The notes below the pieces were generated by a model. The model was not told the DNA's origin, searched no databases, and saw only the letters and a program-made list of their open reading frames with translations. 64,000 nucleotides of DNA from Agriotes lineatus (taxonomy: Eukaryota > Arthropoda > Insecta > Coleoptera > Elateridae), in assembly GCA_940337035.1 (NCBI GenBank), contig OW679202.1, positions 46,393,763-46,457,762 on the forward strand. Reading direction: 5' to 3'. The position numbers and the translations under genes were made by a program. This document shows, piece after piece, positions 1 to 11,345 of the stretch (positions are counted from its first letter, which is position 1; the number at the start of each line of letters is the position of its first letter).

Positions 1-442
1 AAATTCAATCGCCTTTCAGATTTAATTTTCTCCTGCTTTTTTCGTTTTTCCGTATTTATTATTTCTAGTTTTGCGCAGTGGCTGGATTTTTGTTTTCTAA
101 ACTTGTTTTTATCTTTTGCTTGAAGAGCTCAAGTATTTAAACCATTATTTTGACTGCGTCTGTTTGTTATACCTTGAAATAAAGCATCTTCAGGGGCTTA
201 CATTGTTTTGTATATTCAAACACGCATATCTCAAAAACAGTTGGATTTACAGGTATGAAGTACGACAACAAAAGAAAGCTCATTAAAAGGGCTTTTCATG
301 AATACGAAAATATATAGGGTGTTCTATTTGAAGAAATCAAAATGATTAAAGCTGCAAATGTTAAGTACCTACCCTGTATAGCGTTAATATCCAGACCCAC
401 CGTTTTACAGTCCAAAGGTAGTTCACGAAAAACATGATTTTT

Positions 443-564
443 ACTTTCCTCATCTGAAAGACAAAGGAAGTATTGTAACCACGAAAAAATCACCTTCTGA
501 GATTTCTTCAGATCTTCACGTTTCATGGTCCCTAGATGACGAAAACAGGTTTTCTCAATTCCGC

Positions 565-597
<33 letters not shown>

Positions 598-1125
598 GGT
601 CTGTCCGTCTGTCTGTCTGTCTGTCTGTCAATCTGTCTGTTTGTCTGTCTGTCTGTCGGTTGGCGGTATAACTCAAAAACTATTGGTCGGAGGAAGATGA
701 TATTTTGCATACACATTATATATATATATATAATGGGTGAGCAACTTAATTTTTTTTTTGCTTTGGCTTTATTCTTACCAAAAATGGGAGCCAATAGATA
801 CAGAATAAAAGTTTTACGATACAAAAAGGAAGCTTAAATTAGCGCGTTACTAAATATAGCTGCGACCAAGAAATCGAAAGGTCAGTGCTCCGCGGCCCAA
901 GTAGAAATCGCCCAGTCCCTTACCATATCGCACAAAACATTGGGGCTGCATTCACGGTCCGTCTGCCGTTAGAATTCGACCACCGGCAACGTTTTTTTTT
1001 TATTTGAAAATCTATTTAATTTCTTAGAAACGTGAAGATATTTTTACTTCTAACTTAATTTGATTTTTAAAATTATTTAGTGTACAATGTCGACGAGGGA
1101 AGTTCTGGGTAAAGCCTTTTACAGA
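443..1125 (+). mobile_element. Helentron-like (HINE/DINE-type) element, copy A1
   Basis: It starts with ACTTTCCTCATC and near its end has GACGAGGGAAGT (1092-1103), the reverse complement of the family's 5' start. A hairpin GTAAA-GCCT-TTTAC follows at 1109-1122, then a T-run. It contains a long GTCY microsatellite (564-660), a conserved block around ACTCAAAAACTATTGGT, and a B-box-like motif GTTAGAATTCGACC (968-981) followed by ACCGGCAACG and a T-run. It inserted into a T-run inside foldback copy 1, which gives an empty-site comparison. Subterminal inverted repeats, a 3' hairpin, an internal microsatellite and T-T insertion are the known architecture of Helentron-derived non-autonomous elements. 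Non-coding. Confidence 0.65.
564..660. repeat. (GTCT/GTCY)n microsatellite
   Basis: About 97 bases of CTGT/GTCT tetranucleotide repeat with scattered GTCG, GTCC, GTCA and GTTT variants. Shorter versions sit at the same place in other copies of the host element (22680-22705, 49120-49140, 54463-54480 and 57119-57133 on the reverse strand), so the array belongs to the element and expands or contracts from copy to copy. Confidence 0.95.
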
Positions 1126-1409
1126 TTTTTTTGTAGCGTTTTCCTTCATTCGGTTGTTTTCTGTTACTTACAACGGCCGCCTGAAGTTCAACATGTTATT
1201 GCATAAAATCGTTAATATCTCAACAAGAGTATTTCAATGTAAAACTTTTATGTGACTCAAATGCAGGATATTCTATTTAAAAAAAATTTGATTCGCCACA
1301 CTTTTTTGAGCCACCGTGTATAATGGAAACTACCTACAACTTTTATATACGCAATATTTATGCAAATCTCATAGTTTTAGAAATATTTTCCACCCCACAT
1401 CGTTGCCGG

Positions 1410-3567
1410 TACCTGTATTCCTGGTTTTGATACACCAATACAAGTGTACCAACGTAATTACATTTAATTCAACTGATGAAGGGGACTTTAAAATTACTTT
1501 TATATTATATGAGAATCATAGAAAAGCAAGGGCAATATTTACATTCAGTCGGTATACTTCTGATCTTTTCTTAATCGGTAAAATATTGGTTCATTTGTAA
1601 AATATGCCAACACTTTTAAAAAATTATTTTCTAAAATAGTTCTGTTTGCCATTTAAACTATTTATCAATGATGTTAAGATGTACATCCAAACTGCAATAG
1701 TATCCTTTTTAATTTTCGAATCAGGGCTTACTCGGATTAGGTCCAGAGCCACCTGCGGAATTAACCCTGCAAGACTTCCTCGTCAGATAACCCTTCCGTA
1801 AACTTCTACACTATCTTTCCAATTTATATTATTTGCAGCAACAATAATACTTTCCACAAGATTAAATATCGGTTCACATTAAAAATTGGGCGCATATGAT
1901 AAATTTAAAAAAATCCACTAAAACTCCTGCTAGTAAAAGGTGGCTAAATGAATCATGAGCTTTCCGTGTAGAAAACGCACCCTTTTACAAAAAGAATTAT
2001 TAATTCAATTAACAAGCAGACACCTTAATAGGTCACCTGCCCTTAACAAGTAACGAGGAACTTCAAAAACGGCTGCGAGCTGTTGAACATGACTAAATTT
2101 GTATATAAATACTATATTTAAAGAAATTCCTCGTCTTTGGAAACAAACATATTTCTGGTACTTCAAAGCAAGTCCCATCTTTTTAAATACAAGCCGTTTT
2201 CGCTAATATTCTAATACTCCCAGATACAATAAACAGCTCGTTATGAATATTTACATTCGCGTATAGATTTTAAATTTGTATTCCTTTGCCATTCAACAAA
2301 GCAACATTAGGAGTTCCGTGTTCGTTATTGTACCTTATTCTTTATAATTAATTAGGAAGCTTTTATTTATTTCAGGTGGAAGGAATATCTGACTAGGTCC
2401 TTACTGGCATACTTAACACGATTGCGTACAAATTTTATTTTTAGACAAATAATATAGAATTTAAATCATTCATAAATTTTATATTATGAGGAAGTTTGTA
2501 AGTACGAAGTTAAGAAATTAAGTATAAGTATAAATCATTAGTTGAATCTTTATTACGATACGGTTTGATAGTTTGGGAGGGGAGCATACAGAAGTAGTCT
2601 GCAGCCACTATGTGCTATACAAAATTACATACTGAAAGTAATGTACAAACGAGACACAGTATACCACACCAAGCAACTGTACGATGCGGAAATATGTAAC
2701 ATAAGTTGCCTGTATGCACACATGATATGTTTAAAATACCGATAGATCATAATTTCCAAACACGCAATAATAAAAACTTAAGCATTCCCCACAGTAGACA
2801 AACAATTAATTTGAAATGTATAAGTTACTTAGCCAAATACTATAACTTACTACGAAATTACATAGAAAACATTACTAATATGTTACGTTTCAATAAGAAA
2901 AGCAAACCCTTTATTGTATATAACTTGTATATAAGTTGTAGTCTTTCCTTTTCAATGTAAATATCAGATGACTGTTGTGATTTATCTTAATTTTACAATT
3001 TTACAATCTAGACCTATTAAATGTAAACCTCCTACAAACATTTCTGCATCCCAACATTTTTTTTCTCTTGCATGTAGTCCAAATACTGCTATGCTTTGAT
3101 ATCACCACTTATGATATGTGTTTTTAGCAATTATAATTTCAAGACTTGGACTGGGTAAAATAAGATTGTTTTGTATTTTTTATTTTACTTGACCCAAATA
3201 AATAGTATTATGTCCTTTTTCGTATTTTATTTATCTGCAATTTATTATTGTAACGCTAGCTCGGTAGACTATCAACTCTATTCAAAGGGGTGAATTCCTA
3301 ATAATTCGTAAATTTTTACCTAAATTGGTGCGCCACTGGCGACCCGAATTAGTTCCAAATACGCAGCCACAAATGTATGCTGTCAAAATTACAAAAATGG
3401 TTCGTGTTGTGCTGCAAGCGTTGTTGACTTTAAAAATAAAATTTTTGAACATTCGAAGAGGTATTTATTTAAATCTTAGTGCTTTGGCGGTTATTATTCT
3501 CATTTGTTTCAGGAATTAATTTGTCTTATAACGTCAGAAGGGACGCCGATTGAATTTCTGCAATTTT
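1410..3567. other. Anonymous AT-rich sequence
   Basis: Apart from short chance open frames, I see no coding motif, inverted ends or RNA gene here. Base composition is uniformly AT-rich. Confidence 0.5.
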
Positions 3568-4000
3568 TTAATCTCCACCTAACCTCATAACTGGACTCTG
3601 GTTAATAATTTTTGAAAAGCACTTTCGCGGGAGGCTTGAAGATGCTTGAATCTTGTTCAGTACGGTTTGTTCTCGCACGCACACAAATTTCTGGATGCTC
3701 ACGCTAATATTTTTAGGGTTAGACAGTACCTTAAGATTTCGTGTTCGCTCCAATTTTCGGAAAGGGGGCCCCAGCTCGTATCTTCGTCTGGAACGGTTTC
3801 CCCCGGTGTCTGTGCTGCTGGTCGGTGTCCTGCCCTCCTGCCTCATGCGTCGCAGTAGAATACCCTGGCTCTGGACCCTCTTTTCGGCGGGAATCCTTCT
3901 TCGTAATCTTGATGTGGGTGGCGAGCGTTTCCTCGGAGATGCTCTTAGTAAAATTATTTATTGCTGCGGAAATCGCCACAAAAATTCACATATGAACTAG
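3568..4000. other. GC-rich island with overlapping open frames, unassigned
   Basis: About 3640-3980 is clearly richer in G and C than its surroundings and stays open in several frames on both strands (up to 115 codons on +, 92 on -). Simultaneous openness in five frames is what GC-raised DNA without stop trinucleotides gives by chance, so it does not by itself show coding. I recognise no domain in any frame. It could be an exon, a promoter-proximal island or a transposon fragment; the sequence does not decide. Confidence 0.35.
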
Positions 4001-4289
4001 ACCACTTCCTTAACACAATGATATAATTCTTGTAGATAAAAATGATTAGTTATTATGTAAACACTCCAATTAAATATGGAGCACAAATCTACATGTCAAT
4101 ATTATAATTTATTCAATTGTTATCTCCTGAAGTCCGGTATAAACAAATGCTAATCTAATACTATACAAACGGAAATTAGCCAAGTTCAAATCAATTACAT
4201 TTTGAAATAAATTTACTTACAAACTATTGAATTTAAAAATTTCTTATATCTAAAATATTGTCCACATTTGTAATTGTTAAAATGTCTCT

Positions 4290-5300
4290 TTGCGCCAAAA
4301 CACGTTTTATTATTTGCTTGGCTCTATTCACTCGCATAATTGCACTGATCCTTTTAAAGAGTTCACTTCCTTCATAAATGCTTTCGATATCCATCTGTCT
4401 GCTTTTCACTCGTTTTTTTTCCTGTCCTACTGTTTGCTTTTCCCTTGCTTTATCATGTCTTGTCTGCTTCTCACAATTGCTATTCTCTGTCTTTATGCCT
4501 GCCTTCTTAATTGCTCGTTGCAGCATTATTACTTTTCTGGCTTCTTATACCTTTTTAGATTGTTCACAACTTGACCTACTTAGCTATATTGAAATCTACG
4601 CTTCATTGACCTGCACATAGCAAACCTCTTTGTGATTATTCATTTCTTTTGGTTTGGCTATTCATTCTGCCCAAACTTAATATTTAATTAATTTGAGTTC
4701 AACCCTGTGAAAAACAAGCTTTGCCCTTTGCGTCCTTTACTCAATTCATTTACTAATACTTGTAACAGTGGGTCGTTTCAACAGATTAGGAATTTAATGA
4801 GAGGCTGGTAGTTATGTAAATAATTTATTTCACAAGTGTAATATACGCCGAGCCAAGCGTAAGCTTCCCCAAAATAATCTACAAAGACAGTTATTAAAGC
4901 GATGCACAAAATAATCGAACAAACACTCACCTACAGCAGGTATTAATACGCAAAAAGCCTTTTGCGGCACTAGAATTACTAGGAAGCGGTAGATAATTAA
5001 TTGGTAAGCTAACACACTGACCTGCCAGCCAGCGCAACTCGAGCACCACCAAATTCCCCAAAATTCTAGCAAGGTAGGTACTACACGGTAGAGCTGGACA
5101 TGCGCGTGCAACACCCCAAAACGCAATACTTTGCTACATACTGGCATCTCTTTTCCATGCATTTACTGAATGAAATTTAAGCTTAGTATTTCAGCTACAT
5201 AAAACATCCCAACTCTGTGCTTATTGACTTGTTTTCTAAACTGTACTGCAAGCAGAGTAGAGCCTCAGGCATAAGACCATTACAATACATCCATCGCCAT
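4290..5300. repeat. Dispersed repeat, copy a
   Basis: Two blocks match the region 10790-11345. One is around 4612-4680 (GCACATAGCAAACCTCTTTG against GCACATAACAAACCTTTTG). The other is around 5200-5290 (AACTCTGTGCTTATTGACTT against AACTCTGTGCTTTATTGACT). Between them copy a is about 380 bases longer than copy b, so it carries an extra insertion. The material upstream of the first block is pyrimidine-rich in both copies. No coding motif or terminal structure was seen and the element class is unknown. Confidence 0.5.
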
Positions 5301-5309
5301 CTATCTTTG

Positions 5310-5540
5310 GTGCATCATATATTGCACCTGCATGCAAACCACATTCACATGTAAATATACGTAGCCTTCTTCTGGTAAATTTATTTTGTTTTGTTACAAT
5401 TTAAATGCACCTGCATGTACTTCACATTTTCGGATATAGCCGTCTTGTTCTGGCGGGTATCTTGTGCATCTGCATGTCAGCCACCTACGTTCCCGTGCAA
5501 TTATGCACTGCCGTCTCGTTCTGACGCAACTTTCGTCTAT
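5310..5540. repeat. Three degenerate tandem units of about 60-90 bp
   Basis: A motif beginning GCACCTGCATG and ending GCCKTCTTSTTCTGG recurs at about 5313-5396, 5406-5460 and 5464-5522, each with a CCAC or TCAC triplet shortly after the start. The units are diverged and unequal in length. The third runs directly into the Pro/Gln-rich coding relic. Confidence 0.45.
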
Positions 5541-5880
5541 CGGCCACTTTCGCAGTTGCAACCGCAATCTGCTCTTGCTGCTCACATGCCTCCACGACCT
5601 ACGCTAGTCCGGTACGAGCAGCAAACCCCTATGCTCGGTCACTTATTGACCCTTGCACATCCACAGTGGCGTTCGCAACCCACGTACACCCATGATCTAC
5701 TCTGGTCAGTACATGCAGCAGCCACTCGTGCTCGATGTCGTATCGTCCCCAGGCACGCCTTAATCGATTACTATGATACAACCTGCACACATGCAACCTC
5801 AATCATAAACATCGGTCGCTTGTCGGAGGGCACATGTCACTGGAAGACATTGCCGGGGCAGTCAGTTTTATTCTGATAAT
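5450..5880 (+). pseudogene. Frameshifted Pro/Gln/Met-rich coding relic
   Basis: From about 5466 the frame reads a low-complexity Pro/Gln/Ser stretch including QLQPQSALAAHMPPRPTLVR. At about 5690 the sense switches to the +1 frame, which reads MIYSGQYMQQP, then a stop (5761-5763), then TMIQPAHMQPQS. Continuity of composition across the shift suggests a one-base deletion in a formerly single reading frame. Base composition is more GC-rich than the flanks and no intron-like break is visible. The YSGQYMQQ-type Pro/Gln/Met repeats recall the C-terminal low-complexity part of Ataxin-2-like proteins, but that is only a resemblance. A retrocopy or exon relic is likely; function is unassigned. Confidence 0.4.
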
Positions 5881-7344
5881 TCCGCCTACTTTTTAGATCA
5901 ACAAAGCATCCACTCTGCCATGTGTTTATTTGTTTGTTGCTTATTTTTTTTTTGCTTTTCTATGCATACGCTTGCCGTTTTTTCTGACGCTCTATCAATG
6001 ACCCAGACTCATGTAACCAGTGGCAGTGTATGTGTACTGTTGTGTTATTTATTATCTATTGTTACCTTTTTTATTGTTACTATTATCGTTTACTGTTATT
6101 ATTTTTTAAGGATGGTTGAAAAATCCAGATTTTGTCGCTAAATATAATCCTGCTACATTCATACAGAGTTAAGCCTATCTCGATCATTTTCTCTGTTTGG
6201 GGGGGGGGGGGTGATGTAGTGATCCAGTCGCATATGTTCATGATGTGAAGGTGACGATCAAAACAAATTTATAAAGAGTTTAATATATTGGTTCGTGAAG
6301 TAATACGTGTTTTTCTTGACCTGTATAATTAAGCATATCTTACAGAACCTACCTATCGTATGTATTTAATATTATTAAGATCTACCGTATTACTTATGTT
6401 ATTGAAATATTATTACCAAATAAATAAGTAAATAAATAAAAATAATATTCAACGCCAAACCAGTTTACATTTACTTAGTTTTCATGTGTAATGTAAGTTT
6501 GGATTCTGAATGTACATATGTATATGTTCTGATATTATCAGTAATACAATACGCCATAGCATACAAAAATAAGTGGATCAACAAGCATGTTACTAAAGAA
6601 CACCCCATTGTTGTATAAAATGCAATTTTTCATGATACGCAGTCGTTTGTATTCTTGTTTTTGGGCAATATCTTTTACATTAACAGCTGTATCTCCTTTA
6701 TCTCCAGATACCGAGACTTGACATCTCTAGTGAAAAATGGCCAGAAACATCAGGCATACCGCCTGATATTACGAATGCAAGGAGAATCGCCTCAATTCTG
6801 GGTTTGCGATTCTGCATTCTTCGCACGTATACACATTAATTGCGTAGACCAAAACTTAAAAACCGAATAGTGGCCTATCAATCGCATTTTCAGCGCCCCA
6901 GCTACGGACTTTGATTGAAAGTACGAGAACGAGGACAGTTTAGACAAAAATTCGTCATGTCGCCAAGGAAATTTTGATAAAGCGTTTCGGGTTTTTTAAC
7001 CCACGCTCTTCGCCAGACATGTTGCGTCAGATAAATCTCTAACATTCGAAGGTGGACCCCATCAGTCTTGCTGTACATGCTAGGAATATGTAAGGAGTAT
7101 GTTAGTCTGAGTGGGAAATTCTGTGCTTTGATGAGATCGATTTCCCTGTACCTTATTACAGTCATTTTTAACTCGTTGGAAATAAGCGGAAAATATAACT
7201 TTGTTCCAATAAAAGTATTATAATTTTGATAATAATTTTGAGAATAATTTACCCACCACTTTTCCTAAAATTTTCTGAAGTATTTTGTTATTTAAGTTAG
7301 CGCAATTTATTTAGTAAAAATGTGTTTAATAAAGCAATATTTGG
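5881..7344. other. Anonymous AT-rich sequence with a 13-base G run
   Basis: The only singular item is an uninterrupted run of 13 G at 6199-6211. About 6690-7170 is slightly less AT-rich but I could not identify a product in any frame. Confidence 0.5.
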
Positions 7345-7605
7345 ATAATACTAATAATGGTTATAATGCCGTGTGGCTTGTGGTAGGACGTCCAGTATCT
7401 TAAGACTGCGCTGTCATCTCTGTCATAACCCAACAACTCTCACCACAATGACAATTGAAACCGACGGCTTAACATGCTCTCCGATGCATGGCTGGCTGTG
7501 ATTTAACTACCACCATCTGTCGATTACCCAACTGCGTGCCGACCCCAGCTAACACTACTGAACTATCTAGACCTTTTAACCGGCGGCCGTAGTACCTCGA
7601 CAGCC
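7345..7605 (-). mobile_element. SINE-like repeat, copy 1 (reverse strand)
   Basis: The segment 7371-7510 aligns with 44877-45020: both carry GTGTGGCTT, then CCGACGGCTTAAC or a close variant, then CTCCGA/CTCCAA and GGCTG/GGCTA. On the reverse strand both run into an ATT-rich tail just past the GTGTGGC end, the 3' tail type usual for LINE-mobilised SINEs. The distal part (7510-7605) may hold the head but I cannot fit clean A and B boxes. Non-coding. Confidence 0.5.
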
Positions 7606-10600
7606 AAAATATTTGGATAAAATTAATCTAATTATAAAATTTTTCTTTAAATATAGACTAACAATATAGGTACCTTAATAGCAGGCGATTACTAGAGCAA
7701 TTTTAAAATCTGACCTGTCCAAATCTGTACTTGTACATTTTTTTCTGTGAATGCGCCCACATAGATGCCTTATTCTAATAATAATAACATTTATATTTTT
7801 AACATTAAGTTGCAAATCCAAAAGTTACATTAGAGAACGTTTTTAACGTCTTCAAAACGAAAGCACAACAACTTTTGCTAGATCAAATAATGATTGAAGA
7901 GTGTTCAAAATTATGTACGAGAGATAAAACATATATCAATGTCTCTAATATTACTGAAACAGTAAAATGAACAGTAATGCGAATTACATTAATTCTGAGA
8001 GAAAACCCTGCGCTTCCAGACATAATCCCATTGCTCAGACCACCTAGGCAGACTATCTAACGTGTTTGCTTATCTTTGCATTATGAAGGGCACTATGATA
8101 AGGTACTGATCGTGAATGAACTACGCCCGATCGATGACAATGAAAACGTGACAGACCTGGAGCCGCAAACAAGCAGGCACAACACTATTCATATAATAAG
8201 CATTGATCGAATATACAGGGTGTTCATAAAAGTCCGTGATTTTTTTAGAAATGAGTACGAAACGAAGAAAGAAGTTTCCATACACATATGTCCGGAAATG
8301 TATTCTTTACGAACTATACCCTATTAGATTACGCAATACTCGTAGCTATAAAATGGCTATATTCATTTGTACGTTGTATGTACTTTTCTTTGACAAATAA
8401 TAAGTGCTATGCAGTTAAACATTTAAGAACAAAAAGGCAAGCAAATGAAACAAATCTAATGATGGCCATCAAAAATACAAACGGTAAATTTAGCAAATAA
8501 AAAGGTCAGAATCAAATTAAGAAGCTATATTTTTTCCCAATTTTATCACAAGGTAATATATACTGTTCGCTCTTCTTCACTTACGTATATGGCCTCACTA
8601 CCTATTGTGGTTCAAAACGATGCAAAAATGTAGAAAACTAAAAAGAAAGAGGAAAACTTTCAGCGCGATTCTAACGCCGAAATTAAAAACTAAAGTTACT
8701 TTAAGAAACAAAATACGCTAAAGCAGAAGACAAAAAATATATTAAAGTGGGAATCATAAAAAAATAGTTTCGTTTTGAATCTAAAAACTAAACGTTGAGT
8801 GGCGATCGTTGGTAGCCGAAAGGGAATAAACGTAACGATGAAATATCTTTCCAATTTTAACGCTCTTCCCTAAAGAATTAAATTATACACTGCACTCATG
8901 TAAAACGGTAAGAAGATGATGACAGAGGGCTGAAGCTGCCTGAAGTAACAGTAATTTGAAAATTTAAATGTCGCCATGATATGCGCCCCCAAGAAGGAGA
9001 AATAGTTATTTTTCGTACCATGCAGCCACCAATTCAGATCTTCAGTTTTTTACAGGTCCTCAAACAGAGAAGTTGTTCGTGAAGCGGGCGTTTTTATACT
9101 TGTTACTACTTCTGCTGACCCGGGAGAGGATAATTCTTTTTGAAGAGGTTTGTAAAACCAAAGCAGACAGATGTAGCTTCTTAGCTAATGTTGACTTGCA
9201 TGTTATCGGATCGTAATGCGCTATCGTGACATCTTGGTTGACACCGAATTAATAACACATTTTCACAGTGTTTTAAACCCTTGAAGTCCGCTGTTGCTTT
9301 CGAAATATCATCGGACTCCAAGAATCGAATTAGATGAAAAAATTACGCATCGGACTTAATTCCTTTTATCGGAATTTGTTTTTTTCTCAATGCGGGCTGA
9401 ATATGAACACTTAGTCAAACTTTTCGACCCCCGATAAATGGATCAGTTTTTCCACCGAATTCCGTAGGTCATTCCATCAACCTCACAAGCTTTGTTCCCT
9501 AAATTAGGGTAACCAATATCATCACCCACAGAAGTTACCTTTTCTAGCTGGTGGACCCGTTCTTACATTTAGAATTTGGATATCATTAAACTGCATTACT
9601 CTTTAATCCCCCCGTTTAATGAAGATGTAATTTATGTATGAGCATAATCCTTTCTTGCAGATACAATATTTATGATGCTTTTGTTTGCAATTAGCACGTA
9701 TGCTGTTTATATACATTACTATGAACTGCCTGTTTGTGTTTTATTTCGGTACAAAATTTATTAAGTTAAAATAGGGCAAATCACCGCACAATTCTCAGGC
9801 TATTTTATATTGTGCTACCTTTGCCTGTCAGTAATTTTTAGGCTAATTAAGAATGAAGTGTATTAATTAATGTTCCAATAAAATGGTTAATTGATGGTCA
9901 TTATATTTTATTGAACTGCAATACTATCTCGTGAAATAAAGCAAGGAAGCTTTGGGTAAATTGATTTAATTATCGCGCTTGGCAACAAACCGCCACGAAT
10001 TTGTTTATAGGTGTGACGTAGATAGACGCCAAATGCTTTTCTTTCTGTTTGGCTTGGGAATTCTTGCAAAACCCTCAAAATTTACTGACGCCATCTAATT
10101 TATGAAGACCGCGGAGTATTTGGACTTTTAGAAATGCGATAGGCCTCTTCAGCAAGGTTTATTCTTGTAGTTACATAACTTTCCCAGGTTCTGACACTCA
10201 AATTACAGATAAATCCTACCTCAAAAAATTCTTGTCGATCTTGGACCGACGAAGGTGCAGATGACGCCGTTGGGATAACTCGCCTGCTGTAGATTCCTTG
10301 GCCGCAAATCTCGCTCAGCATGTTCCTTCAGACCCCGCTGACCTGTTGCAGTGCAAATCTCTGTCTTCTGTTGGTTAAATAGGCCGGAATCGATCTTCGG
10401 AAACTCCAAATGTCGGCTGCTGTTGTTCCCTCGGAATCGGATTTAGAAAAACGTAAATTTTTTGTCGTTGAACTTTACACAAACACTCCCAAAGCTGGCT
10501 GAATACTTGTACAATGAAACGGTAAACTTTTTATTTGGGTAAAATACTTTTTATTTATTTAAACATAGATTTTAGGGAGCACAAATTTTGCTCCAAGCTT

Positions 10601-10789
10601 CATTAATTTAATTTTAATTGTTCCTCTTATTAACAAAAAAGCATCACGTTGCTATGATACCGTGATCTTCTAATGTTAAATGGAAATTAATTTTGATAAC
10701 AAATACACATAAACGGAGTAAAGTTTGATTACATGATTCTTAATATTAACATTTTCTTAAATCTAAAAATTGTCTTTATTGCTTATAGC
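7606..10789. other. Anonymous AT-rich sequence
   Basis: It contains one isolated TACAGGGTG motif (8214-8222) of the kind seen at transposon ends in this window, without a partner end. About 10090-10440 is somewhat more GC-rich, with two overlapping reverse-strand open frames of 62 and 73 codons that I do not recognise. Nothing else can be supported. Confidence 0.45.
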
Positions 10790-11345
10790 TAACATTGTTC
10801 TTTCTCGTTAAGACATACATTTTTTAAATTCACTGCTCTGCTTTTGCACTTTGTTTTTATTAATGAACTGGTATTCGAGTTCACCATTTTTACACGTCAC
10901 TTGTTTTTCGTCTCTTCCGTTGCCTACTTCTGGACTGCTCTTTGCAATGTCTATTTTATCCTTATATTGCTTTCATCTACATTTCAGATTGCTTGCCTTT
11001 TCACCGGTCTGTGCTTTGATGAATAACTACGCTCATTTAGTATGCACATAACAAACCTTTTGTGTCAATTAATTTCGTTTGGTCTGGCTTTACAAATGCA
11101 CAAACCTATCATTTTGATTATATTACCTTATTCACACCCTCTGAAATATGTTTTCCTTCTGCGTACCTTTATCCGTCTAATTACTGCTTTTTTAATCTCA
11201 TTACCAATGCAATTAATACTTTTATTATTGTTTAAATTGCAATTACACAAAATATCTTAACTCTGTGCTTTATTGACTTGTTTAAATATTTCGCACTCCA
11301 AACAGAGCCAAACTGTGAGCTTAAAACCATTTCAATATATATGCT
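10790..11345. repeat. Dispersed repeat, copy b
   Basis: It pairs with 4290-5300. The two aligned blocks are at about 11042-11110 and 11246-11335, with the second ending in a shared CATTTCAATATAT / CATTACAATACAT stretch. Copy b is the shorter version. It holds only short hydrophobic open frames typical of T-rich DNA. Confidence 0.5.

Larger units (their letters stand above)
1..1409. mobile_element. Foldback family copy 1 (right arm, cut by window edge and by an insertion)
   Basis: Bases 1-442 and 1126-1409 align along their length with 18088-18822 of the complete foldback copy further right, including the shared stretch ending in the inverted terminal motif near CACACTTTTTTGAGCC and the distal end CATCGTTGCCGG. 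The left arm lies outside the window. The copy is interrupted at about 442/1126 by a Helentron-like element; the two halves join at a T-run that is continuous in the other copy. No coding capacity is visible. Identity to the other copy is moderate, so it is old. The family is a non-autonomous DNA element with very long inverted repeats; the superfamily is not determined. Confidence 0.75.

Noticed and set aside
564..660. Regular short repeats that could be mistaken for a CRISPR array
   Set aside because: The unit is a tetranucleotide microsatellite with no spacers, and the setting is eukaryotic transposon DNA.
8214..8290. Complete DNA element starting at TACAGGGTGTTC
   Set aside because: No matching inverted end was found within several kilobases, so only an isolated motif is reported.
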